A stretch of 64,000 nucleotides of DNA from Chroococcus sp. FPU101 (GCF_017312365.1 NZ_BLJI01000002.1:186001-250000), one strand, 5' to 3'. Shown: positions 9,336 through 19,336, counted from the first letter of the stretch. The notes: a model not told the origin generated them from the sequence alone. Numbers and translations: made by a program.

Positions 9336-9585
9336 GGTCGAAGCTAGGTAAGCGTGCAAGATAAAAAATTTGACGTGATGACTATTTTCAAGGAATGTAG
9401 GTCGAGTTGTCAATGCTACGAAACGTTACAAAACTCTTCAGAAAAATTATAGATTTACGAGAAAATAAGGATCACAGGTCATTTTTTTTTACATTACTTC
9501 ATGTTAACTCAGTATTTGTCAATTTTTTAGTTTTACAAACGTTTCTTTTTTATTGTTCTCAACCCCAGATTCTATCGTGCTATCC

Positions 9586-9659
9586 TGTGGAAAACTCTGG
9601 GTAAATTGTGGAAAACTAGAAAAAAGCTGTGGAAAAAATGGGGAATGTATGGGGGAAAA
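9586..9659. promoter_or_regulatory. DnaA-box-like cluster, possible replication origin or DnaA-regulated site
   Basis: Three perfect copies of TGTGGAAAA (reverse complement TTTTCCACA) start at 9586, 9607 and 9628, exactly 21 bp apart and in the same orientation; a fourth degenerate copy (GGGGGAAAA, sharing the GAAAACTAGA context of copy 2) is at 9651-9659. TTTTCCACA is the DnaA box described for cyanobacteria such as Synechococcus elongatus. An AT-rich tract with long T-runs lies immediately left (9480-9560), as expected for an unwinding element. The whole gap 9265-9710 has no credible gene. It could alternatively be a DnaA titration site or an operator for the photolyase gene, whose coding end is at 9711. 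Confidence 0.6.
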
Positions 9660-9710
9660 CTAGACCAAAAAATAAGAATTGCAAATTTAGTCATCTGTTA
9701 ATTGTCAAGA

Positions 9711-11230
9711 TTATGTTTTGTGACTTTTTTGTTGTTGTCGCCATTGGTGTGCTTGAAACTGAATCATATTAATCTCATCTGTAGTTAAACGATCTAAATG
9801 ACCTAAAATCAAGCTCATTCGTCCTTGATCACGCAGTTGATCTTGATGACGTAATAAAAAATCCCAATAGAAATAATTAAACGGACAAGCTTTTTCACCT
9901 ATACGTGTGTTCTTCTGATAAACACATTTACCACAATAGTCGCTCATTTTATCAATATAATTGGCAGAAGCAGCATAGGGCTTTGATGCTAACAGTCCAC
10001 CATCGGCAAATTGTCCCATTCCTATTACATTGGTTTGCATCACCCAGTCATAAGCATCAATAAACACCGCATGAAACCAATTTTCGATTTCTTGAGGAGA
10101 AACGCCTATAATCAAAGCAAAGTTATTCAATACCATCAATCTTTGAATATGATGAGCATAGCCCATTTTTTCGACTTGGGAAAGCGTTTGATGTAAACAG
10201 TTCATATCCGTTAGTGAACTATCCCAATAAAAAGCGGGCAAAGGTTCAGTATGATTAAACCAATTATTTTGGGCGTAGTTTTCATCACTGTAATGATAAA
10301 AACCGTGTAAATATTCCCGCCACCCCAAAACTTGACGAATATATCCTTCTATGCTGTTTATTTCTAATTTTTGTTCATAAAAAGCGTTTTCGACAGCTTG
10401 GATGACTTCAAAGGGTGTCAGTAAGCCAAGATTGAGGTATGGAGAGATTAAACTTGCCACATGGTTTCCTCTCCAGTAATCATCGCATCTTGATAGGGGC
10501 CAAATGTCGCTAAATTATGTTGTATAAAATGCTCAAGAATGATTAATGCTTGTTGTCGAGTTACTCCCCAGCGAAAGGGTTGAATGTTGCCATACAAAGG
10601 AAAATCAAATTTATTAACTGTTTCAATGACTTCTAATGTGATCTCATCAGGTTCAAACCAAATGGGTTTAGGTGTTTTTAACTCTCCTTTCGGGGGTTTA
10701 CGATTTTCCTTATCAAAATTCCATTTTCCCCCGATCGGATCTTTGCCATTCATCAGAACCTTAAATCGTTTGCGCCCTTCTCGATAAAAATCCTCTAACA
10801 ATAAACGTTTACGAGTTTTGGCCCAAGTTTTAAACTCATCCGTTGACCACAAAAAATGATTATTTGGAATTAGAGTAATTTTACAATTAAGCTTAAGTTC
10901 TTGGATTAGTTTCAGAAAAGGTCGATCGTTTGGAGTCATCACCCGTAATTCTGTAATCTTTTCTCGTTTGATCCAATTCTGAAGGGGAGTGAGAAAATCA
11001 TCAGCTTTTTCATAACTCACTCGATAACCCGACTGTTTTAATTCTTCAGCAAAATGACGCATTGCTGACCAAACTAAAACCACTTTTTGTCGATGATACC
11101 AACGCTCTTTAATATGATTACAAGATTCAATGAGAATAACTGGAGTGATCTTAGGGTTTTGTGAACAACTTTTCTTAGCGGCTGGCTCTAACCACAATTG
11201 ATCGCCTAACATCCAAATACCGATCGTCAT
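9711..11230 (-). pseudogene. FeS-type photolyase/cryptochrome (FeS-BCP, PhrB/CryPro class) with a single-base frameshift
   Basis: Two overlapping frames make one photolyase-related protein of about 507 residues: the N-terminal part (10448-11230, MTIGIWMLGDQLW..., DPRP-type antenna domain) and the C-terminal part (9711-10460). They are broken by a one-base loss near 10454-10455; restoring one base rebuilds ETMW(Q/H)SLISPYLNLGLL. In the C-terminal part the four [4Fe-4S] cysteines are all present (C88, C176, C179, C192 of that frame) with spacings 88, 3 and 13, the same as in Rhodobacter CryB. Such enzymes repair (6-4) photoproducts or act as light sensors with FAD, a lumazine antenna and the FeS cluster. 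The conserved cysteines imply very recent damage or a sequence error. Confidence 0.85.
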
Positions 11231-11275
11231 AAAAGTTTATTTTTTAGATTCTTTTCTAAAAATAATACATTTATC

Positions 11276-12406
11276 CTACTGTTGCAAAACTAAACGGGCT
11301 AAACCGACACCTGGATAATAATGCCCTAAAATTTCTTGATAATCATAACCTTTCTTGGCATACTCATAAGCCCCTGTTTGACTCATGCCTTTTCCACCAT
11401 GAGCGCGGGCGACAATTTCATCGGTTGCAGCATACAATGATTCTACGACACCCCCTTGATAACTGAGGATTTGACCTGCTGTTTCATTGACTGCATGATG
11501 ACTTGTATTATATTCGCTTTGTAAGCCTTTATAGACCTGCCAGCGTTGGGTATTGCCCAGATTATACCAAGGACTCGCGGGCCGAATCAGATGGACTAAC
11601 GCATAGGAACGAGCCGCGATCGCCTGTGCTTTTAGTGCTTCGGTGGGGGCGTTGGGGTGCATTTCACTACCCACGACACTATATAAATAGTCTTCTAAGT
11701 TGACATAATTAACGACTAATAAACTACTACCTTGGGAAACAATCAGAATTTTTCCTCGATACCAGCGATCGCCTACATAAACTAAACCCCCGCTACTAGG
11801 CTGTACAAAAACAACCGAAGGGAGTACAGAATTACCAATATTTAGATTTGAACCATTGGGAATCACTGAAAAACCTTGATCAGAATGAAGTTGCTTTAAG
11901 ACTTGTCCACTTTGATCCAAGACATTCGCCGACTGTGAAACACCGATCATTGATTGAGGTTCATCACGTGCGATCGCTACTCTAACTTCTAGTTGAGGAG
12001 GTTTATAAGACGGTGATGGCGGTAATGGTGCCATTTTTCGAGGTTTAGTCGCTGTCACTTTAGGTTTTTGTGTCGGTGTCTGTGCTGACTTTTCTGTAAC
12101 TTCTCTCTTGACAGATTCTACTTTTTGTGATAATTCCTTTTGAGGTTCGGGAGGTTTTGGAGTGGTTTTTGGGGATGCAATGGGTTGAGGTAGGACAATA
12201 GCGGGAGACGAAGGTAAGGGCGTATTTTCGCTCATTTTGGGACTTTGGCCCAAAGCGGGTAAGATAGATTGCTGTTGGGTTTCTACAGGCTGAGGATTAG
12301 ACCAATAAGCAAAGACTAAAGGAAGAAATGCGGTAACTGAAACTAAAGGAATAGCCAAGGCTCCTAAGTTTTGTACAAGCGGATTCAAAAATTTTTTTTC
12401 TTTCAT
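11276..12406 (-). CDS. SpoIID/LytB-domain protein
   Basis: 376 residues. One N-terminal membrane anchor (about 13-33) is followed by a Pro/Ser/Thr/Lys-rich linker (about 35-135) and a SpoIID domain (about 200-370) with NLEDYLYSVVGSEMHPNAPTEALKAQAIAARSYAL, the catalytic Glu region of SpoIID lytic transglycosylases, and HGGKGMSQTGAYEYA near the end. In endospore formers SpoIID cleaves glycan strands; in cyanobacteria the role is unknown but probably cell-wall remodelling in the periplasm. It is monocistronic and 45 bp downstream of the photolyase start region on the same strand. Confidence 0.88.
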   Translation of the reverse strand: MKEKKFLNPLVQNLGALAIPLVSVTAFLPLVFAYWSNPQPVETQQQSILPALGQSPKMSENTPLPSSPAIVLPQPIASPKTTPKPPEPQKELSQKVESVKREVTEKSAQTPTQKPKVTATKPRKMAPLPPSPSYKPPQLEVRVAIARDEPQSMIGVSQSANVLDQSGQVLKQLHSDQGFSVIPNGSNLNIGNSVLPSVVFVQPSSGGLVYVGDRWYRGKILIVSQGSSLLVVNYVNLEDYLYSVVGSEMHPNAPTEALKAQAIAARSYALVHLIRPASPWYNLGNTQRWQVYKGLQSEYNTSHHAVNETAGQILSYQGGVVESLYAATDEIVARAHGGKGMSQTGAYEYAKKGYDYQEILGHYYPGVGLARLVLQQ

Positions 12407-12536
12407 AATATGAGGTCATCTGTTTTTCATCCTCAGTTAGGAACTAAGGGAAGAAAATAGGATGTAAAATCAACTGAGCGGTAGATGGCATATGCACAAA
12501 GTTCTACTACATATTATTCCCATTTTGCTTTGAAAA

Positions 12537-12953
12537 CTATGGTTTGACAACCAAGACCGAACAAGGAGCCTCAGAAACCACTTGACTACTAACCGAATCT
12601 GAAATAATACGATCAACCCCTTTTAGTCCGCGTGTGCCTATTACCACTAACTCAGCTTGATAAATATTGGCTAAACGGATAATTTCTTCGGCAGGATCAC
12701 CATTAACAATTTCGATGATACTCTCTAAAAGTTGTTTTTGAAGATCTTTGAGATGTGCTTCTGCTTGATGATAAAGTAATTCTGGAGATTGATGAGGCAG
12801 TGTTGCATCGATATCGACTCCAGTCTCAGGAGAAGGGAGAACATGAAGGAGAATAATTTCAGTTGTTGCAGTGATTTGTAAAGTTTTTAGGGCTTCTAAA
12901 ATGTTTGTGGACATTTCGGAACAATCCAAAGCAACTAAAATCGTTTCTAACAC
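12537..12953 (-). CDS. universal stress protein, UspA family
   Basis: 138 residues with the Usp fold: N-terminal ILVALDCSEMS, a central acidic helix, ELVVIGTRGLKGVDRII and the C-terminal SQVVSEAPCSVLVVKP. The ATP-binding signature G-x2-G-x9-G-S/T is partly kept (GTRG...) but the second Gly is Asp (SDSVS), so nucleotide binding may be altered. The start codon is GTG at 12953 with AGGAG upstream. Function: stress survival; no specific partner seen. Confidence 0.9.
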   Translation of the reverse strand: MLETILVALDCSEMSTNILEALKTLQITATTEIILLHVLPSPETGVDIDATLPHQSPELLYHQAEAHLKDLQKQLLESIIEIVNGDPAEEIIRLANIYQAELVVIGTRGLKGVDRIISDSVSSQVVSEAPCSVLVVKP

Positions 12954-13029
12954 TGCGATCGTCTCCTCTCAAATCAGTTATTGTATCCATACTGCCTTAG
13001 AACTATACCATCACAGTACACTTTAAATT

Positions 13030-13890
13030 TTAGTTTTTTAAAAACTCTTTGACGATTTTTAAATAAGTGTCAAAATCTTCTAGCATTGGAAAATGGGCAG
13101 TTTTGGACATTTCTACATACTGAATCTTATCATTTAACTTAGCCGCTTGTTGACCCAATTTCGCTGGAATAATAATATCTTTTTCTCCAGAAATTAATAA
13201 AGTTGGTGTGGTAATCTGAGCAAATTTTTGTGGCATGACTTCCACCGCTTTTTTACTAACTGAAGTAAAAATCGTTCCCAGTGCCGCCGCATAATCTGCC
13301 AATAAATAATCTTCTAAAAAAGCCAATCGTTCGGCTTTATCAATAGGACGGTGTAAAAAACGCGCCATAAATAAACGATCAGCAAAGGGAACTTTGAGAA
13401 ACCAAGGATAACGAAATTTTACAACATAGCCACCAAATTTATAAAATGTCTCGAACGCTTTTTGATCATATTCAAAAATACCATTACAAGTCAAAATCGC
13501 TTTTTTAACTCGCTCTGGATAGGAAGTAATAAAATAAACTCCAACTGATGCCCCCATTGAATGACTGTGGAGATAAATTTGATCAAGCTTTAAAACATCT
13601 AATAAAAAGGCTAAATCATCGGCATATTCTTCTAAATCATAGGTCGTCTCTACCGATGTTGTGGGCAGCTTAGAACGACCAAAACCCCTTAAATCATACA
13701 ACAAACAATCAAACTGATCCGATAAAGCTGTGGCGGTACGTTTCCAGTATCTAGCAGATCCGCCCCAACCGTGAATAAATACCATAACTGGTTTATTGAT
13801 ATTTTCATTCGGCTGGCGTATCCATTCATAATAATGATCAACGCCTCTAATATTGATGGTTTGTTGGACTTGTAGTGAGTTGGGTAACAT
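13030..13890 (-). CDS. alpha/beta hydrolase
   Basis: About 286 residues from ATG 13890 (the open frame extends to a TTG at 13902). The oxyanion segment FIHGWGGSARYWK, the nucleophile elbow LHSHSMGASVG, the acid LLISGEKDIIIP and the late His in KTAHFPMLED give a full Ser-Asp-His triad. The elbow reads S-H-S-M-G rather than the usual G-H-S-M-G, a small deviation. Substrate unknown; relatives include haloperoxidase-like and ester hydrolases. Divergent from the small gene at 13963. Confidence 0.87.
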   Translation of the reverse strand: MLPNSLQVQQTINIRGVDHYYEWIRQPNENINKPVMVFIHGWGGSARYWKRTATALSDQFDCLLYDLRGFGRSKLPTTSVETTYDLEEYADDLAFLLDVLKLDQIYLHSHSMGASVGVYFITSYPERVKKAILTCNGIFEYDQKAFETFYKFGGYVVKFRYPWFLKVPFADRLFMARFLHRPIDKAERLAFLEDYLLADYAAALGTIFTSVSKKAVEVMPQKFAQITTPTLLISGEKDIIIPAKLGQQAAKLNDKIQYVEMSKTAHFPMLEDFDTYLKIVKEFLKN

Positions 13891-13962
13891 ACTAAAAAAC
13901 AATAGAATAGAGTCAGTATTGGAGTCAGCAAAATTTTACATAATCTTAAGATTTTTGAATAA

Positions 13963-14249
13963 ATGCCTATTCCTTTTGAAATTGTCTCCTTAATTGAACG
14001 TTTAAATCAAGAACTTGAGCAAATGGAACAAGAGACTATTAGGGGAGCAAATCTAGCTTTACAGTTATTAAATCGTTATACTAATAATGCAATACTAACT
14101 CAGTATTATGCTTATTTTGAAACAACTCGCTTTTTTATTATAACTACGAGAAACCAAATTCACGTCATTTAGGATTATTATTAGGTCGTGTAATCGAAGT
14201 TAAAATGAATCTTATTAGAACACAATCAAGATTAAATAACTGGTTATGA
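13963..14249 (+). pseudogene. small unknown protein with a one-base frameshift in a T-run
   Basis: From ATG 13963 the frame reads MPIPFEIVSLIERLNQELEQMEQET and ends early at 14170-14172. Adding one T to the six-T run near 14130 joins it to a second frame that continues ...NSRHLGLLLGRVIEVKMNLIRTQSRLNNWL and stops at 14249, giving about 95 residues of mainly helical protein. The last codons overlap the next gene by ATGA (14246-14249), the usual mark of translational coupling, which supports the longer form as the ancestral one. Family not recognised. Confidence 0.6.
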
Positions 14250-14425
14250 TAGAAAAACTTAATTCTCAACAAGTTGCAGAGCTTGAAGAAATTCTAGATT
14301 TAGCTAGAATGACTGAACAACAAGCAAGGGAGATGTGCGAGTTATCAACAATGATTGCTTGGAAATACCAAAAACGCATCAACAACAAGTTACAGTCTAC
14401 GGAAAATAATATCAGTAAATTTTAG
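14246..14425 (+). CDS. small unknown helical protein
   Basis: A 59-residue frame starting at an ATG that overlaps the stop of the preceding small gene (ATGA). The sequence MIEKLNSQQVAELEEILDLA followed by MTEQQAREMCELSTMIAWKY is helical and acidic, with a basic end. The overlap and the terminator right after it suggest a two-gene unit with 13963-14249. Tandem small-gene pairs like this are often toxin-antitoxin or antitoxin-like, but I recognise no family. Confidence 0.55.
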   Translation: MIEKLNSQQVAELEEILDLARMTEQQAREMCELSTMIAWKYQKRINNKLQSTENNISKF

Positions 14426-14449
14426 GATATCTATTTAAGATACCCTAAA
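14421..14449. terminator. hairpin between convergent small gene and clpX
   Basis: TTTAGG-A-TATCT / AGATA-C-CCTAAA, 11 pairs with one A/C mismatch and loop ATTTA. It lies between the stop of the small plus-strand gene and the end of clpX on the minus strand and could serve both directions. Confidence 0.5.
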
Positions 14450-14469
14450 CAAAATTACTTTAATTTATA

Positions 14470-15819
14470 TTAAGCCGTTTCTTGAGTCGGTATCGAAGAT
14501 GGATGAATCAAAATATCGGCGGTAGAACGTTTTTTGACCATTTCTTCGGTGATGGTACATTGTCTTAAATCTTTGCGAGATGGTAACTCGTACATCACAT
14601 CTAGCATTAATTCTTCGACAATTCCGCGTAAGGCTCTTGCTCCTGTTTTGCGTCGATGGGCTTCTTGAGCGATCGCTTGGACGGCATCTGGTTTAAATTC
14701 TAACTGAACATTGTCCATCTTCAGCAGTTTTTGATACTGCTTGACTAAAGCATTCTTCGGCTGAGTTAGGATCGCCATTAATGTTTCTTCGTCTAGGGGA
14801 TCGAGTGCTGCCATTACGGGAATACGACCCACAAATTCGGGAATCATGCCAAATTTAACTAAATCTTCGGGTTCTACTTGTTTAAGCAAGTCAGCCACCC
14901 GTTTATCTTTAGAAACCTGATTCTCACCTGGACGAATAAAGCCCATTGCTTTTTTGCCGTTGCGTTGTTCGATGACGCGATCTAAACCAACAAAGGCACC
15001 ACCGCAGATAAAGAGAATGTTACTGGTATCAATTTGGATACAGTCTTGATAGGGGTGTTTTCGTCCACCTTGGGGCGGCACATTTGCCACCGTTCCTTCT
15101 AACATTTTCAGTAAAGCTTGCTGTACGCCTTCACCTGATACATCTCTGGTGATCGATGGATTTTCGCTTTTACGAGCTATTTTATCGATTTCGTCGATGT
15201 AGATAATGCCGCGTTGAGCTTCTTCGACATCGAGATCTGCGACTTGAAGGAGTCTGAGTAGAATATTTTCGACATCTTCCCCAACATATCCCGCTTCAGT
15301 TAGGGTTGTGGCATCCGCGACGGCAAAAGGAACCTCTAAAATCTTGGCTAGGGTTTGAGCGAGTAAAGTTTTACCTGAACCTGTCGGCCCTACGAGGAGA
15401 ATGTTCGATTTTTGCAGTTCTACGATGTCATCTGTGTTCAGACCCGCTTTTCGCGATTGGATATCATTTAATCGCTTGTAGTGGTTATAAACAGCAACTG
15501 AGAGAACTTTTTTAGCCTCCTGCTGCCCGATGACATACTCGTCTAAATGCTTTTTAATTTCTCTCGGTTTGGGAATTTGAGTCAGTGAAAGCCGATCGCG
15601 GTTACTTTTCCGTTTATTTGCCGTTGGGCGTTCTTCTGGACGTGGCGCACCCGCCGTGACTGAGGTCGGCTGTTCTAACAATTCTTCGTCTAGAATTTCG
15701 TTACAGAGTTCGACACATTCATCACAAATGTAGACTCCCGGACCAGCGATCAGTTTACGAACCTGCTCCTGGGATTTACCACAAAACGAACATTTTAGGT
15801 GGGAGTCGTATTTAGACAT
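14470..15819 (-). CDS. clpX: ATP-dependent Clp protease ATP-binding subunit ClpX
   Basis: AAA+ unfoldase of the ClpXP protease, 449 residues. It has the N-terminal zinc-binding domain with four cysteines (CSFCGKS and [10 protein letters not shown]), Walker A GPTGSGKT, Walker B IIYIDEID, sensor and arginine-finger segments ([19 protein letters not shown]), and the IGF-like loop region expected for docking to ClpP. It lies 8 bp downstream of clpP, in the conserved order tig-clpP-clpX, so folding and proteolysis functions are co-expressed. No defect. Confidence 0.97.
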   Translation of the reverse strand: MSKYDSHLKCSFCGKSQEQVRKLIAGPGVYICDECVELCNEILDEELLEQPTSVTAGAPRPEERPTANKRKSNRDRLSLTQIPKPREIKKHLDEYVIGQQEAKKVLSVAVYNHYKRLNDIQSRKAGLNTDDIVELQKSNILLVGPTGSGKTLLAQTLAKILEVPFAVADATTLTEAGYVGEDVENILLRLLQVADLDVEEAQRGIIYIDEIDKIARKSENPSITRDVSGEGVQQALLKMLEGTVANVPPQGGRKHPYQDCIQIDTSNILFICGGAFVGLDRVIEQRNGKKAMGFIRPGENQVSKDKRVADLLKQVEPEDLVKFGMIPEFVGRIPVMAALDPLDEETLMAILTQPKNALVKQYQKLLKMDNVQLEFKPDAVQAIAQEAHRRKTGARALRGIVEELMLDVMYELPSRKDLRQCTITEEMVKKRSTADILIHPSSIPTQETA

Positions 15820-15827
15820 AAGCGGTT

Positions 15828-16517
15828 TTACCTAAGTGATGTAACCGGGATAGTTGGATCGGCGAGGGTTTCACGAGCGATTACTTGGTCGATTAAACCG
15901 TAGTTTTTCGCATCTTGAGCCGACATATAAAAGTCGCGTTCTGTGTCGTTGGCGATCGTTTCGTAAGGTTGGCCAGTATTGCTCGAAAGCATCTCGTTGA
16001 GTCGTCTTTTGATGTAGAGAATTTCTCTGGCTTGAATTTCTATTTCGACAGCTTGTCCTTGTGCGCCACCGAGGGGTTGATGGATCATGATCCTACTGCT
16101 AGGCAGGGCCATCCGTTTGCCTTTGGTGCCACTCGAAAGGAGAAAAGCTCCCATCGATGCTGCAATTCCAAAACAAATGGTCGCTACATCAGGGCGAATT
16201 TGCTGAATGGTGTCGTAGATTGCTAGACCTGCGTAGACTGAGCCACCTGGAGAGTTGATATACAATTGAATATCTTTTTCGGGATCTTCTGCATCTAAAT
16301 ACAGTAGTTGTGCGACAATCGAATCAGCTACATTATCATCGATCGCGGTTCCTAAAAAGATAATTCTTTCTCGTAATAAACGTGAGTAGATATCAAAAGC
16401 TCGCTCACCCATGCCTGACTGTTCTACTACAACAGGTACAATATTTTCAGGGCCTGAGTAGATGAGTGGTGAACGATAACTCACGATTGGATAGTCAGGG
16501 GATTGTGATTGAACCAT
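15828..16517 (-). CDS. clpP: ATP-dependent Clp protease proteolytic subunit
   Basis: Serine peptidase subunit of the ClpP barrel, 229 residues. The catalytic Ser is S121 ([15 protein letters not shown]) and the His is H146 ([10 protein letters not shown]); the Asp follows in the [10 protein letters not shown] segment. The N-terminal extension of about 30 residues is typical of cyanobacterial clpX-linked ClpP2-type subunits. Cyanobacteria carry several ClpP/ClpR paralogues; genomic linkage to clpX marks this one as the ClpX partner. Confidence 0.96.
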   Translation of the reverse strand: MVQSQSPDYPIVSYRSPLIYSGPENIVPVVVEQSGMGERAFDIYSRLLRERIIFLGTAIDDNVADSIVAQLLYLDAEDPEKDIQLYINSPGGSVYAGLAIYDTIQQIRPDVATICFGIAASMGAFLLSSGTKGKRMALPSSRIMIHQPLGGAQGQAVEIEIQAREILYIKRRLNEMLSSNTGQPYETIANDTERDFYMSAQDAKNYGLIDQVIARETLADPTIPVTSLR

Positions 16518-16663
16518 AGGGTTATAAGATGACCGCTTTCTTAGAACAATTTACGAAGATTTTGAGATTTTTTAGATTGATATTTCTTTCAAAAACCAAT
16601 ATATCTCGTTTTCTGGTGTTCTTTTTATTATGCCTCAAGTTTAACTTAAATGGTGCAAATATT

Positions 16664-16688
16664 GGGGTAGGGTAATCACCCACACCCC
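16664..16688 (-). promoter_or_regulatory. GC-rich hairpin between tig and clpP
   Basis: An interrupted stem GGGGT/ACCCC and GGGT/ACCC around the loop AATC lies just after the tig stop codon and about 150 bp before clpP. Without a T-run it may be an attenuator or RNA-processing site separating tig from clpPX expression. Confidence 0.4.
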
Positions 16689-16703
16689 TATTACGTGATC
16701 ACA

Positions 16704-18086
16704 TTATTCAGTGTCTTCGATCACTGCTGCTTCTGTTTCTATTGTTTCTTCTTCAGTTTCAGTGTTTAATGTCCCTTTTGGAACTAGAGTAATTGATGCT
16801 TTTTCTTGTAGCCATTCTAAGGTTTTTTTCGTGACAATTTCTTCGGCGATGACTTCCTGCAAACGTTCTGGATCGACATCTTGTCCCGCTAGTTGTTCAG
16901 AAATTTCTTGAATACGAGCTTCAATCGCATCTGGTTCGGCTGTAATGCCTTCAGTTTCGGCAATTTTTTGTAAGACTAAGGCTTGGGTAAGTCGTTCAAT
17001 GGCTTCGGGACGGATTTCCGCACGCATTTGAGGCACTGTGTCGGAATTAAACATGGAGCGAATATCTAGCCCCATCTGTTCCATCTGCATCGCGGTTTGA
17101 GTGAGCATTTGATTGACTTGTCGCTCGATCAGAGTTTCGGGTAGATCGGCTGTACTAACTTCAACTAAGGCTTTAGTGATTGCACCGTGAATACTATTTT
17201 CGGTTTCGGTTTCGGCTTGTTCTTTGTAACGTTTTTCTAAAGATTCTTTCAATTCCTCAAAAGTTTCATACTCACTGACTTCTTGAGCAAAATCGTCGTC
17301 TAGTTCAGGAAGTTCTTTCGCTTTGACTTCTTTAACGGTGATTGTAAAAATAACGGGTTTACCTGCTAAATCCTCTCTGGGATAATCTTCAGGAAAGGTT
17401 AGGGTTAAATCTTTCGTTTCTTCGGGTTTCATGCCGACAATACCCTCGATCATGCCTTCAATGAAACGCCCTTCTATTAGATCAACTCTAAAATCTGTAC
17501 CTTGAACCCCTTGAATTTCTTCGCCCGCTTCTCCCGCTTCGGTCAGGGATTTTCCTTCATAATCGATAATAACAACATCCCCCAATTGAGCCGAGCGATC
17601 TTCAACTGGAACTAAAATTGCTTTTTCTTCTTGTTTTTGACTTAGCCATTTTTCGACTTCTTCGGGATCGTAAGGCGTTTCTTCGGCAGTCACTTCAAGC
17701 TTTTGATAATCTCCTGGTTCAACAGTTGGGGGAACATCAACCGACGCTGAAAAACTTAGCGGTTCACCAGGTTGGTATTTTTCGACTAATTCCTCAAAAC
17801 TAGAAACCAGCTTAAGATTACCGATTGATTCGATGTTTTCTTGGCGTATGGCTTCATCTATGGCTGTTTGAATCATATCTTCAACAGCAGCCGACTTGAT
17901 GCGAGCTTGTCCCATGCGTTGAATGAGGATAGGACGCGGGACTTTACCTGGGCGAAATCCTGGGATTTGAGCAGAACGTGATAAATTTTGAATAACTTTC
18001 TCGTAAGTGTTTTTTGAGGTTTCGGCAGAAATTTCGATTTCTAAGCCAACCTGAGAAGCAGGAAGTTTTTCCTGAGTAACTTTCAT
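16704..18086 (-). CDS. tig: trigger factor
   Basis: Ribosome-associated chaperone with peptidyl-prolyl isomerase activity, about 460 residues from ATG 18086 (the frame is open to a TTG at 18107). The N-terminal ribosome-docking signature IPGFRPGKVPR is intact; the FKBP-like PPIase domain is central (LGDVVIIDYEGKSL ... FTITVKEVKAKELPELDDDFA), followed by the helical C-terminal domain. The last 20 residues are highly acidic (Glu/Thr-rich), as in other cyanobacterial trigger factors. First gene of tig-clpP-clpX; divergent from asd. Confidence 0.95.
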   Translation of the reverse strand: MKVTQEKLPASQVGLEIEISAETSKNTYEKVIQNLSRSAQIPGFRPGKVPRPILIQRMGQARIKSAAVEDMIQTAIDEAIRQENIESIGNLKLVSSFEELVEKYQPGEPLSFSASVDVPPTVEPGDYQKLEVTAEETPYDPEEVEKWLSQKQEEKAILVPVEDRSAQLGDVVIIDYEGKSLTEAGEAGEEIQGVQGTDFRVDLIEGRFIEGMIEGIVGMKPEETKDLTLTFPEDYPREDLAGKPVIFTITVKEVKAKELPELDDDFAQEVSEYETFEELKESLEKRYKEQAETETENSIHGAITKALVEVSTADLPETLIERQVNQMLTQTAMQMEQMGLDIRSMFNSDTVPQMRAEIRPEAIERLTQALVLQKIAETEGITAEPDAIEARIQEISEQLAGQDVDPERLQEVIAEEIVTKKTLEWLQEKASITLVPKGTLNTETEEETIETEAAVIEDTE

Positions 18087-18295
18087 TGATTTTTCTATCT
18101 CTATCAATTAACAAATGGCTTCGGAATGGGGACTTCTCATGATATCCTTTTATGAGATATCGTCTCATTCAACAAGGCATAACGATCATACTATTCTAAT
18201 CTAACTTTGAATGGGACATATTTGTAAACGGTAACGCTGATTGGTGACTTAAAAAAGTCTAAAGAATTAAGCAATTGAAGGAGAACAACTTGGCT

Positions 18296-19327
18296 ATGAG
18301 CGTGCGGGTGGCTATTTTAGGGGCAACGGGAGCCGTTGGAACTGAACTTTTAGAATTATTAGAGAGTCGTCAATTTCCTTTAACGAGTTTGAAACTGTTG
18401 GCTTCTCCACGAACAGCTGGTCAAACTTTATCTTTTAAAGGAGAATTGATCGTTATTGAAGCGGTTGATGAGCATTCATTTCAAGATGTGGATATTGTTT
18501 TAGCGTCTGCGGGAAGCTCGACCTCTAAACAATGGGTTAAGACGATCGTTGATTCGGGAGCGGTGATCATCGATAATTCTAGTGCTTTTCGGATGGATCA
18601 TGATGTACCTCTCGTTGTCCCCGAAATTAATCCCGCCGCCGCCGCCCAACATAAAGGGATTATTGCGAACCCAAATTGTACAACGATCCTACTGGGGATG
18701 ACGATTTGGCCACTTCATCAAGTTCAACCCATTAAACGAATTGTGGTCGCAACCTATCAGTCAGCCAGTGGCGCAGGTGCAAGAGCAATGGAAGAACTCA
18801 AAACCCAAGCACAAGCGATTTTAGACCAACAACAACCCGTAGCAGAATCATTTCCTTATCCGTTGGCTTTTAACCTTTTCCCTCACAACTCGTCCTTAAA
18901 TGAGTTAGGATATTGTGAAGAAGAGATGAAAATGATCAATGAAACCCGCAAAATTTTTAATGACCCTCACATTCGAGTCAGCGCGACCTGTGTCAGAGTT
19001 CCAGTGTTGCGGGCCCACTCAGAAGCGGTTAATTTAGAATTTGAGCAATCTTTCTCAGTCGAAAAAGCCAGAGAAATTTTAAAAAATGCGCCAGGGGTTC
19101 AATTAGTTGAAGATTGGCAGAATAATTACTTTCCAATGCCGATGGATGCCACTGGAAAAGATGATGTTTTAGTCGGTCGGATTCGTCAAGATCTTTCTCA
19201 CCCCTGTGGTTTAGAATTATGGCTATGTGGTGACCAAATCCGCAAAGGTGCCGCTCTCAATGCTGTACAAATTGCCGAATTATTAGTCAAAAATAATCTG
19301 CTACGTCCTTCCGTCGTTGCTGTATAA
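18296..19327 (+). CDS. asd: aspartate-semialdehyde dehydrogenase
   Basis: NADPH-dependent enzyme converting aspartyl phosphate to aspartate semialdehyde, the branch point to lysine/diaminopimelate, threonine and methionine. The N-terminal nucleotide-binding loop is VAILGATGAVG, the active-site cysteine is C128 in ANPNCTT, and RVPVLRAHSEAVN carries the conserved basic residues. The start is ATG 18296 or the in-frame TTG 18290, which has a better-spaced AGGAG; both give a normal length of about 343-345. It is followed 9 bp later by dapA, the next pathway enzyme. Confidence 0.95.
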   Translation: MSVRVAILGATGAVGTELLELLESRQFPLTSLKLLASPRTAGQTLSFKGELIVIEAVDEHSFQDVDIVLASAGSSTSKQWVKTIVDSGAVIIDNSSAFRMDHDVPLVVPEINPAAAAQHKGIIANPNCTTILLGMTIWPLHQVQPIKRIVVATYQSASGAGARAMEELKTQAQAILDQQQPVAESFPYPLAFNLFPHNSSLNELGYCEEEMKMINETRKIFNDPHIRVSATCVRVPVLRAHSEAVNLEFEQSFSVEKAREILKNAPGVQLVEDWQNNYFPMPMDATGKDDVLVGRIRQDLSHPCGLELWLCGDQIRKGAALNAVQIAELLVKNNLLRPSVVAV

Positions 19328-19336
19328 AGGAAAAGA

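Noticed and set aside
9407..9604. 65-codon plus-strand frame in the 9.3-9.7 kb gap
   Set aside because: Odd composition (poly-Phe from T-runs), no ribosome binding site and overlaps a DnaA box; better explained as an AT-rich non-coding stretch.
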